Assembly (NCBI GenBank): GCA_030144725.1
Contig: JASKMD010000029.1
Coordinates: forward strand, 12,072,733-12,136,732
Direction: 5' to 3'
Length of the DNA stretch: 64,000 nucleotides
Origin: Haematococcus lacustris
Taxonomy: Eukaryota > Chlorophyta > Chlorophyceae > Chlamydomonadales > Haematococcaceae
Shown here: positions 21,605 through 32,300 of the stretch, piece by piece
How the letters are laid out: each line of letters begins with the position of its first letter
Position numbering within the stretch: the stretch's first letter is position 1
Translations under genes and position numbers: made by a program
The notes under the pieces: model-generated
Databases searched by the model: none
What the model was told of the DNA's origin: nothing
What the model saw: the letters and a program-made list of their open reading frames with translations, nothing else

Positions 21605-24600
21605 TCAAGCAGCTTCCGGGGCGGTCTCCGGCACTGCTGCCTCCTCTGCTGCCCGGCCAGCTCTCAGATGCTTGAACTTGTCGCTCTTGTAGATGTACGA
21701 CTGCTCCTGATGGTCGCCGCTGTCTGACCTGCAAAGGACATGCAGGCAGGGCGGCAAGGATGACCGTCACCCAATGAGGTTAACGACTGCATCCCATCAT
21801 CACCTTGTAGCCTGTTCCTGAACATAGCTGTGCGTGGCAGGGATGAAGAGGATCCACTTCATTTGGCTACTTGTGTTCATACTTGAGCTTCAGGTGCCGT
21901 TCCAAACTGTCCAGGCCTTACCTGCCTCCAGTGACATTTACCAAAATGTGTACAAAGTGTGACATGTGATGAGGTCTATTAAACAAGTATTTTAGATTTC
22001 TGTTACATTGTACATCAGGTAAACAAGTATGTTCCTGTTGCCGACCCAATCTGTCTGCTTCCACCACCTACCGAATGCTGAAGGGGTTGCCGCGTACCGT
22101 CTCCCGTCCATTGACCTGCAGGTACAGCGCAAGCCCAGCCTCCCTGCGAGCCTCTTTCCAACCCTGCGAGCCTGCCTGGTCCATAGGTAAACCCCAGCCC
22201 CCTGAGCCCTCCACTTCCCTCAGCCTGTCCACTGCATGCGGGCCTCAGGCCCTGCATTGCCCTGCGCCCTGCATTCCCCTGCTCGGGGTTAGGGTTAGGG
22301 TTGGAGCTCCCCACCCCACCCTGCTCGGGTCATGCCCTAAGGGAACCCCTGAGCCACAAGCCCACAAGCCCCCTCCAGGCCCACCATGAGTCCACCTGCC
22401 CTGCGGCTCCATCTTCTCCCTGGACTGCCCTGCTCCCCACCCCACCCAGTGCAGGGCAGGCTCACCTTGAACCTGTTCTGCGTGAACATGAAGATGCCCT
22501 CATTTGCAAACTTCTTGATGAAGCCCGTGTTGCTGCGCACCACAGCGAGCACACAGAGTGGGATGACACGTGCTGACCCACCCCAGCCGACCTGGCCTGA
22601 CCCAGCTGAGCAGGCTGCTCGTGCCACTGTCTCCCCAGCCTCCATTGCATGGGCAAGCCCACGGGCAGCAGGCAGCTGACATTGTGGCACTGTTGGAGCT
22701 AGGAGCAGGGAAGCAGGTGGTATGAGCTTGATGGGCATGCACTGCACATCCAGCTGTCAGTCTGGCTGCTGGCTGCTGGACTGCCAGCCTGGCTGTGGTC
22801 AGCCTGGCTGCTGGCTGCTGGACTCACCCATTGGCCACACTGACGGCCACGCTGATGAGGGGGATGCAGGCCAGCCCGCCCACCAGCAGCGCCAGGGGGT
22901 TGTTGCGTGTAGCACGGAACATGTGCCTGCGCCACACACACATACACACACACGCACCCACATCCACCCAGGCAATGTGGAAATGCACCAGCAGTGTTAA
23001 GCATGCATGGCTGTGTGCTACTACATGGCGACATACATGGCATTGCATGGGGCGTGCAGAGGAAGTCTGGGCACGCTGCTACATCAAGAGCCTACCACAG
23101 CCACAACCTATCACAGCAAAGAAAGATAGTCACACTGTGCACTCTAGGTCACACCCTACACAATTGGTCACACTCTACATACTGCTACTGCTCACCAGGA
23201 GCCTCTCCCTGGGCCCCCGTAGGCTCCACTAGACATCTTAGCCAAAGCAATGGCAGGACACAGCGGCTGGTTATGTGTTTGCATGGCAAGCTATCTGTGT
23301 GTTGCAGGAGGGCTAGCTCACCTGTAAAAGTCCATCTCTGTGGCAAAGCCGCCAAAGGGCCCACCACATTTGATGGGTCCCTCAGGCTGCACGCCGTGAT
23401 GTGCCCTGCAGACCCCCCCGTGCAGCAGCAGCATGTAGGAGGAGCCAAGGCAGCCAGGTAGTGCAGCGGCAATGGGTATGGGGGCTGGTCTGGTCAGGCT
23501 GCACATTCACTGAGTAGGGTTGGGCTCTTGTGCTACGAAGGGGTGGACGTTGCAGGTTGGGCCAGCTTGTCAGGTGCCAGGTCAGATGAGGTCGGGATCA
23601 CGTCAAGTCAAGTCAGATCAACTCAGGCGGGCCGGGCTGGTCAGGTCAGGTCAGGTCAGGTCAGGTCAGGTCAATGGAGGGGACTGCACGTACTTGTAGT
23701 AGGCCTGGGCGTATGATGCAGACGCCGCTGTGCCCGGTGGAGGGGGTGCGTACCCAGCCTGGCCTGCAGCCCAGATTGTGGCAGCATGCAGGTGCAGGGG
23801 TTGAGGCCTCCCAGGCAACAACACCAGCTGCTGGCAGGCGCCTAGGACAGCAGGTACAGTAGGTCAGCTGTTCCACCTGCTGTTGCTCTGCAGCTGGGGG
23901 CCTGCTGGAGGCTGCCATCCTGCTGCTCCTCACCAGCACATGCTGTAGCTCAGCTGCCTGCTGGGATCCTACTGCCTGGCGTCCACTGTGGCTGCCTGCT
24001 TCAGATGGCTGCCTGCTGACTGTAGGCTTCACGCAATGCAGCAGCAGCAGCAGCGGCAGCAGAAGCAGCAGCAGCAGCTACACTACCAGCAACTGCTTGT
24101 CGAGCTGTGGCAGCAGTAGCTGCCTGGGTGTCCAACATGCACTGACCTTTGAGGATAGTGTCGTATGCTGACTTGATGAGTCGAAACTTGGCTTCAGCGC
24201 CAGACTTCAGCGCAGGGTTGCTGCACTTGTCTACAGAAGGGGCATTGCAGATGATGAGAGGCTGATCAGAATGCAATTGCGGCTGGGCTAGGTCAGTTCA
24301 GCTCAGCTCAGCACAGCTCAGACCAGGCCAGGCTATAAATTCGGCCAGGAGGGTGAGGTGAGGTCAGGCCCGGCCAGCAGTCGTAGAGTCTTAGCCTGAC
24401 CAGCCCTTGTGCACTGACACCTCTGCTCCTACCTGGATGACTCTCAAGGCATAGTCGGCGAAATGCCTCTTTGACCTGTGCAGCGGACCACGGGCGAACG
24501 GAACCAACTTGCTCAACTGAGTCGAGCTGCGCATTGGGGTCGATGAGCTCTCGCCTGCTCCCGTGTCGCTGTGCTCGGCAACCCCAGCACATGGTATGGT

Positions 24601-24718
24601 GACACTCGCAAAGGTTGCGCGGACATCTTTCGTTTGTTTCGGAATCACTGTCGATGCTTGTCCTGACGCTGTGCTTGCACAGAGGCTTGGAAAGCTCCCA
24701 TAGCAGACTCTTACTCAT
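21605..24718 (-). CDS. J-domain (DnaJ-type) co-chaperone with one membrane segment
   Basis: Eight exons: 24433-24718, 24147-24230, 23694-23763, 23322-23405, 22828-22926, 22466-22532, 22072-22115, 21605-21728. All phases close, giving 285 residues. The J domain is split by intron 1 inside its signature: exon 1 ends LCLESHP plus one base and exon 2 completes HPDKCSNPALKSGAEAKF, followed by IKSAYDTIL; HPD is the Hsp70-activating motif. Then come a short Pro/Ala linker, a Gly-rich GPFGGFATEMDFYR, a hydrophobic helix (LALLVGGLACIPLISVAVSV, likely membrane spanning) and a charged C-terminal tail (SYIYKSDKFKHLRAGR). I infer an organelle- or ER-membrane J protein recruiting Hsp70. The N-terminus (MSKSLLWELSK, then CxxxxCxC...CxxC) could be a targeting region; upstream in-frame ATGs exist. 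It lies tail to head with the methyltransferase gene on the same strand and diverges from GH31. Confidence 0.85.
23632..23674 (+). repeat. GGTCA pentanucleotide microsatellite
   Basis: About seven GGTCA units in an intron of the J-domain gene, directly next to the donor of exon 3. Confidence 0.85.
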
Positions 24719-25475
24719 CCATGTCGGATTGCAGTTGACACTCAATTTCACACAACACAACGAGTCGTCAACGAGTCGTCCCAACACGGAAGCCATACAT
24801 AGTCTCATAGACCCCAGTATCTCAAACTGATCATGCTGAGGCCATGCTGGGGCCATGATGGGGCCATGCTGGGTACTTGTCCTTGGCATTTTATCCGGCC
24901 CACTTGATCGTCTTTGTTGCCCGGCATGGCCGGTGAAGCCTGATTTCAAGAACGGGTAGGCAGCTCCCGCGCCCTCACCCTTGCCGTCCGGTACTGGTTT
25001 TCGTGCTGGCAGTCCTTTACGAGCTGCACTAGGGCCGGGTCCTGCACCAGGCAGTTACAGCGTTCAAGGCGCGAGATTGCTTCCGTGTCGTGCCACTGCG
25101 CACCGGCCGCAGCCATTGGTCCCACTCCTCCTCAGAGGTGCTGTGCGAGCGCTTGCTGGCACTGAGCGCGCCGTTCCGGATCTCATCCACCAGCACCACC
25201 TCGAACTTGCGCGTGCAGAACTGCAGGAACATGGAGGTGGGCGCTGACGGCTGGCCGCAACGAACCGCCGTCAAGGTGCCAGCGCCGGAGGCCATGACCG
25301 GCTCCAGGCCAAGGCACATGAGCTTTCAGTATCGCTTAACCTGCGGCCAACAAGTAGCAAGTGGCAAGTGGGACGCGCGTATCATACCATGCGGTCAACA
25401 TTCCAGATTACATCTCAGCCTTTGGTCACACACGAGCGGCAGGCCTTGCACGGATCAGCCGCGCACAGGTCCAAA
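24719..25475. promoter_or_regulatory. divergent region between J-domain and GH31 genes
   Basis: 757 bases between two divergent start codons. The minus-strand ORF at 25029-25319 has no recognisable domain; it could be upstream exon or UTR sequence of the J-domain gene. No motif could be assigned with confidence. Confidence 0.35.
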
Positions 25476-25996
25476 ATGCAGCATCGCGCGCTCGGGCTTG
25501 CCCTCCTAGTTCTCGCTTTGTTGATCTCAATGAACGTCGACGGCCGCAACCCCGAGTGCAGCGTGACTGGGCCGCGAGATGACTGCGGTGTGTGTGTGTG
25601 TGTGTGTGCGGCGAGCAGGACTTGCTAGGGTTTTTGCAGTGCACACAACAAAGTGCCGTGACCCATGACAAGGCGATGGCCCTCCCAGGCCCAGCAAAGC
25701 ACTGCAGGGTTGCCAAACTAGATTCAACTCCCCTGGTGTGCCTCTTCCTGCTGCATGAGCTGCACTTGCTGTGTTTCCTGCCTCGGTCGCTTCAATGGTC
25801 CTTGGCAGAAGGTGGCACATATGAAACAAGCATGGAACAAGCACGAAACAAGTCTTGAGGGGTGGCTGTTGTGTGGGGCCTGTGCCGCATTGCTTGGCAG
25901 GCTACTATGGCATTGACCAGGCTCAGTGCTTAGAGCGAGGCTGCTGCTGGGCCCCAGCTCGGGCCACCTCCACCCAGCGTCCCTGCCAACACCCAT

Positions 25997-26027
<31 letters not shown>

Positions 26028-26328
26028 AAACAGCAGTGACTACAACGACAGAAATAGCAGCCGCGTCAGCAAAAAGTATGTGGGGCGCAGGAGGGAGCCA
26101 GCCAGGCACATGTTGGAGCAGGGTCAAGACGAGGGCCAAGCTGGTGGGCAGGGCCTGGACAAGAGCGAGGGCAGAGTGGAGTGCGGTGCCTGCCTTGATG
26201 ACATCCCCTGGTGCTTTCACCCAAATGGCGGGGGGTCAGGGGATCAATACCTGGTGACGGCAGTGCAGCCCACCAAAACAGGGTACGTGGTGGAAATGCG
26301 TTCTGAGGCAGAAGCGCTCACACAACGC

Positions 26329-26381
<53 letters not shown>

Positions 26382-29300
26382 TGGCCCTATGGATGGGCAA
26401 TGTCTCTTTGGCAACAGCTTCCCAGTGTTGCAGGTGGGTGGGTGCATGCCGCCCAGGGCCTGGCCAGGGCCTTGCCCCTCCCAAACCCTCTGCCCCCCTT
26501 CCTCCTCCTTAGCCCTAGCATCCATGGCAGCGTGCAGCGACCACTCCCACCAATTGCAATGGGTCACCTACCCCTATGGTGACTGCCAGGCAGCGTGTCT
26601 GCCTGCGTGTCTGCCTGCCTGTCTGCCTGCCTGCCTGTCAGTCTGCCTGGCTGCATGGCTGCGTGGCTGCCTGGCTACCTGGCTGCTGTAGGCAGTGATG
26701 GAGGTGCAGACCCCACAGCGCCTGTACCTGCGCATCGGCCCGCCGAGCTCCAAGCGCTGGCAGGTGCCTGAGGACTTGGTGCCCAGGTGTGGCCTGAGCC
26801 AGCCCAGGCGCCCTACTTGCTCAAGGCTGGGCTGTAGACCAAGATGCATGGCAGTGGTATTGTGTGAGATCTCAGCATGAGGGTGTGAGAAAGTGTGTTG
26901 TGGGATGTGTGAGTGAGGTTGTGGGTGCACTAGCAGGCATGCATGGCAGCAAGTGTATTGTTTCAGTCCTATATTGAGGCGGGGGTAAAACCTGCGTAGG
27001 GGAGGGAAGGGGGACCAAACAGGGGCAGGGGCAAGGGCAGGGGCAGGGGCAGGGGCGGAGGCAGGGGCAGGGGCAGGGGCAGGGGCAGGGGCAGGGGCAG
27101 GGGCAGGGGCAGGGGCAGGGGCAGGGGCAGGGGCAGGGGCAGGGGCAGGGGCAGGGGCAGGGGCAGGGGCAGGGGCAGGGGCAGGGGCAGGGGCAGGGGC
27201 AGGGGCAGGGGCAGGGGCAGGGGCAGGGGCAGGGGCAGGGGCAGGGGCAGGGGCAGGGGCAGGGGCAGGGGCAGGGGCAGGGGCAGGGGCAGGGGCAGGG
27301 GCAGGGGCAGGGGCAGGGGCAGGGGCAGGGGCAGGGGCAGGGGCAGGGGCAGGGGCAGGGGCAGGGGCAGGGGCAGGGGCAGGGGCAGGGGCAGGGGCAG
27401 GGGCAGGGGCAGGGGCAGGGGCAGGGGCAGGGGCAGGGGCAGGGGCAGGGGCAGGGGCAGGGGCAGGGGCAGGGGCAGGGGCAGGGGCAGGGGCAGGGGC
27501 AGGGGCAGGGGCAGGGGCAGGGGCAGGGGCAGGGGCAGGGGCAGGGGCAGGGGCAGGGGCAGGGGCAGGGGCAGGGGCAGGGGCAGGGGCAGGGGCAGGG
27601 GCAGGGGCAGGGGCAGGGGCAGGGGCAGGGGCAGGGGCAGGGGCAGGGGCAGGGGCAGGGGCAGGGGCAGGGGCAGGGGCAGGGGCAGGGGCAGGGGCAG
27701 GGGCAGGGGCAGGGGCAGGGGCAGGGGCAGGGGCAGGGGCAGGGGCAGGGGCAGGGGCAGGGGCAGGGGCAGGGGCAGGGGCAGGGGCAGGGGCAGGGGC
27801 AGGGGCAGGGGCAGGGGCAGGGGCAGGGGCAGGGGCAGGGGCAGGGGCAGGGGCAGGGGCAGGGGCAGGGGCAGGGGCAGGGGCAGGGGCAGGGGCAGGG
27901 GCAGGGGCAGGGGCAGGGGCAGGGGCAGGGGCAGGGGCAGGGGCAGGGGCAGGGGCAGGGGCAGGGAGGGGGGGAGTGGAGGGGACACCGGCTGGGTTTT
28001 GCACACCGACGAGACCCTGGCCGCTCCATCAGGCCCAATGAGGGGGTGCAGCAAGAGGACTGCACGGACGGGGCTAGCCACCCCAGGGGTGGGGTGGGGT
28101 CTGAAGAGGGTCTGAAGGGGCCTGCCCAGCACCCTGAATGAGACCAGGGTGGGGCCCACCTGCGCCCCACCCCTGGTGGATTTGGCAGGGTGGGTAGGGT
28201 GGGGGACGTGAGGGGCAGTCAGGCACCAGGGTGGGTCAGGGCCGGCCACCCCACGAAGGGTCTAGGGAAGGGGGTCCCATGGAAGAGGGTCCTGCCCCGC
28301 ACTGCTGCAGCAGCCCTGCATGGGCGCCCTCTCAGCCATATGGATTAGGGATGCTTCGCCCTGCCTCCCCCCCACCGCCTCGCCCCTCCCTCGCCACCTG
28401 CTTCACAGGCCTGGGGATGCAGAGACACCCCCCCCCACCTCCCCCGCTGCCCCCCTTGGCCCCCTTCCCCTTGACCATAAATACTGCACAGCCACTGCCG
28501 CAGCCGCCATGATGTGCTTTGAGACATCGCAGCCAGGCCAGCCCTTCGCCTTCCAGGTAAGATGGGGTGGTAGTGTGTGAGGTGTAAAGGTGCAGAGGTG
28601 TGATAGTCTTGTAACGTGAGGTGTGATAATGTGATACAGTAATGGTGTGTGGGTGTAGTGGTTTGACTATGATGTGAGGCACGATGATGTGGTAGTGTGG
28701 TGGTGTTGTGGTGTGAATGTGAAAAGGTTTGAGGTGTGGGGCGTGAGGGGCTGGAAACCCAGGCAGGCCGCTGCCACAATGGTCAGCCCTCCTAGGTTCC
28801 TTGTGAGGACTGACCTGTCCTGGCCTGCCTGGCATCAGCACGAAGTACTCCCCTGCAGCTGCAGCCCAAGTGGCCCTGGCTGCTGGTCGCCTGGGTGGCT
28901 GCAGGTGAAGCGCCAGGGCTGCAGCCACCCAGGACACGGGGTCAGATGGGGGGGAGCAGCAGCAGGCAGTGGGGCACGAGCTACGAGTGGCAGTGGCCTC
29001 AATGTGACCGGTAGCAGCAGCAGTGGCGGTAGGTCGAGGAAGAGCTGGGGCAAGCAGACGAGAAAGTCCCTCATAGGGCTGGGTCGTGCACCTGCAGAGG
29101 CCTGGCCGTCCAAAGAAGATCTCAGTGTGACCGGGAGTGAGTCACATGTTGCTGAGGGGCGGAGGGTTGGGCCACAGGAGGACGGTGCAGAGGGGCCCGA
29201 GGCAGCCAGCGTGCTCGACACCCGAGGCTGGGCCTTCACCTTCAAACCACAGCTGATTGAGATGACAACACGGCTGCCTGCTGATGCACAGTTGTATGGC

Positions 29301-32300
29301 TTGGGTGAGTGGGGGAGGAGGGGCGAGGGGCGAGGGGCGAGGGGCGAGGGGCGAGGGGCGAGGGGCGAGGGGCGAGGGGCGAGGGGCGAGGGGCGAGGGG
29401 CGAGGGGCGAGGGGCGAGGGGCGAGGGGCGAGGGGCGAGGGGCGAGGGGCGAGGGGCGAGGGGCGAGGGGCGAGGGGCGAGGGGCGAGGGGCGAGGGGCG
29501 AGGGGCGAGGGGCGAGGGGCGAGGGGCGAGGGGCGAGGGGCGAGGGGCGAGGGGCGAGGGGCGAGGGGCGAGGGGCGAGGGGCGAGGGGCGAGGGGCGAG
29601 GGGCGAGGGGCGAGGGGCGAGGGGCGAGGGGCGAGGGGCGAGGGGCGAGGGGCGAGGTAGTGAGAAGCATGAGGTGGTAATGATCGCAGGTGAGGGAGTG
29701 CAGGCGGAGGGGCTGCGTCTGGTGAGGGACGGGCGCACCCTGACCCTGTGGGCTGCAGACGCCTCTAGCGCTACCCCAGGCCATTACGTGAGCCCGTGCC
29801 CGCCTTCTTCCCTCCCCAATCCTTGCTGCTAGGCTGGGCGGTGAACCTACATGACTGAGCCTGAGAACAGGATCACCGCGACACAGCGCATATCTCCTCT
29901 ACAACCAGGGGCTATGCTCTCTGTGACCAGGGTTTGATGTTCGGACCAATACCTAATTGCCTGCCCCCACCCACTCTCACGGCAACGTACACTTTGACAC
30001 ACGGCGACACAGCGAGTGCCAGGCCCTATGCCAGCTGTGTCAGCTTCTGTCGACGCATGCTTGCCATGTCAGCACAAGCGCCTACCTGCTTATGGGCACC
30101 TCAGCCGCCCCTGCTGCCTCCGCCATTGTTACTTGGTAGGGTGAGGCTGTACCCGCAATGAGAATGCCCTCAGTGTGCATGTGCTGATGTCCTGGCACAG
30201 GTCTATGGTTCACAGCCCTTCTATATGGATGCCAGGCGGGACGGCTCGGCTCATGGTGTGCTGTGGCTCAACAGCAACGGCATGGATGTGGAGCTCGAGC
30301 CAGAGTCGATCACATTCAGGTGCGACACAGGGGCGGCAGGGGCAGCATTCAGTGCAGAGGGGACAGCAGCTAGGGCAGCAGGGGCAACAGGGGTAGCAGG
30401 GGCAACCATTAGGCCAGGCGTCTCAGTGAGGTGAGGTGCATCATGAATAGACATGCCACTCTAATCTGACTCCCTGCTGGCAAGCCACCGTGCCCACACT
30501 GATATTCCCCGCCTGCCACCCACCACGTGGCCCGCAGCTCCAGCCCCATTCGCCCTCCCCGCCCCCTCTGCACCTGTTGTCCCCTCAGGGTCATTGGTGG
30601 CATCGTGGAGGTGTACGTGCTGGCTGGCCCCAGCCCTGAGGCAGTGCTGCAGCAGTACCACCAGGTAGTGGGCCGCCCCGCAATGCCGCCCCGCTGGGCC
30701 CTAGGCTTCCACCAGTGCAGGTGAGGGCGGGTGGGGCGGAGCAGGGCCAGGTAGCTGTGCTCCTCAACCTAGGTTGACAAAGGGGTTAGGTTAGCAAGGG
30801 GTTACAATGTTAGGCTGACGACTGGATGAAGCTGGGCCAGCCAAAGGTGGGTGTGGCGGGAGAGGCTAAAGGACTGTCCCTGCCCCTCTTGACCCTTGTT
30901 TACGATATGGCCATCATGGCTGACAGGTCTTCATAGGTAGGGGTGGTGGCGGTGGCAGCGGCAGACAGCAGGTGCCCAGTGCGCCTTGCTGATCCCAACC
31001 AGCCCACAACTACCGCAACCACCACCACAACCAGCAAAACAAGGAGTGCCTACCAGTGCTGGGCAATTCGCCAAAGACGTATCACCCAAAGTAATAAAAG
31101 ACATCAAAACAGGGATGTTTATTACTTTTGATGTATAAATATTTAAATTGAAAGATTGCTTGTTTAATGTAAACCGCAAAAACCGCACAAGTACCAACTA
31201 ATCCTACCTAATTACAGCATACTCCCTTGTCGGACCTGGATGCAAAATATCCCACAAAGCCCCACACCCCAACCCTAGTGGGTCAGCATGCAACAGGCTG
31301 GGCTGTAGCCCTAGCCCCTGTGCCCTAGGTAATGGCCCCTGGCAGATGCCCCAGCCATCCAGTAATCAATGGCCTCTTTGTAGGGGAACGTCTTGAGGGT
31401 GAAGGTCTTGTCAAGGTACACACGCAACGTGCTGGACAGGTTGGCAATGAGGCTGTCGTCATCGGCACTTGTCGTTACAGAACGTTGGGATGCTATGTAG
31501 TTGTTCTGCGATGGATGTTCGGCTGTGGTGGGCAGCCGCCCGCTCTGGGGTTTGCGGAAGATGGGATACATTGTTGGGGGATAAGTAATAAGCGGAGTAC
31601 CAGACGGGCGGTTAAGCTATTACCGATGTAGTAAAGTCCACTCATTTTGAGGACGACTTTTTCGACTTATTACAGTTTTTTGCGCTGGATTGTTTCCGAC
31701 TTATTACATTATTACCCAATCGCCCAGCACTGGTGCCTACCCACCTGGCGATGCTCCCTTAGGCTTCCCCTGCCCACCTCGCCACTACCCTCCATGCCTG
31801 CCTACCCCACTGCCCTTGCACTCACCCACAATTTCCCCGCTGCCAGCTGTGTCTGCTTGCATGCCGTCATGGCAGCTCAGCTCGTCGCCCCCCTGGGGAT
31901 CAGGCTGTTGCCATGGCACTCTGAATCAGCAGCTTGTTGCTAAGGACTGCGTTGCAGAACAGGGCCTATACACCCACCCTTGCACCTTCCCACCTCTCCT
32001 GCCTGCCCATACACCGTTCCCAGTTCATTTGCTTCCAGCTGCGCCGTGTGATCACCCGCATCATCAGCTATGCATGGCGTGGCTCCACACAAGGCACCAG
32101 TGAAGCCGTTCCGTACTGGGGACCCTCTTCCGACTCCTGCTGCTGCAGGTGGGGCTACTCCGGGCTGGCTCAGGTGCAGCAGGTGGTGGCTGCGTACCGG
32201 GCTGCAGCCATACCCCTGGATGCAGTGTGGACAGGCAAGTGCACTGCCTCGCCTCCTCCACATGACTCGCTTACCTGTCGTCATGTCTTACATCTACCCA

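Noticed and set aside
21222..21770. 182-codon minus-strand ORF
   Set aside because: Wrong frame over the last exon of the J-domain gene (21605-21728), which reads in another phase.
22284..22302. GGGTTAGGGTTAGGG short run
   Set aside because: Only about three units, inside an intron; not evidence of a telomere or fusion.
25029..25319. 96-codon minus-strand ORF in the divergent region
   Set aside because: No domain, and it was not joinable in phase to the J-domain gene with confidence; left as intergenic.
26574..28249. 400-plus codon ORFs of Ala-Pro, Cys-Pro or Leu-Pro dipeptides on the minus strand
   Set aside because: Translation of the GGGGCA array in all frames; the host gene is on the plus strand and the region is intronic.
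29242..29784. ORFs of GEGRGAR or RPSPLAP repeats
   Set aside because: Artefacts of the GGGGCGA microsatellite in an intron.
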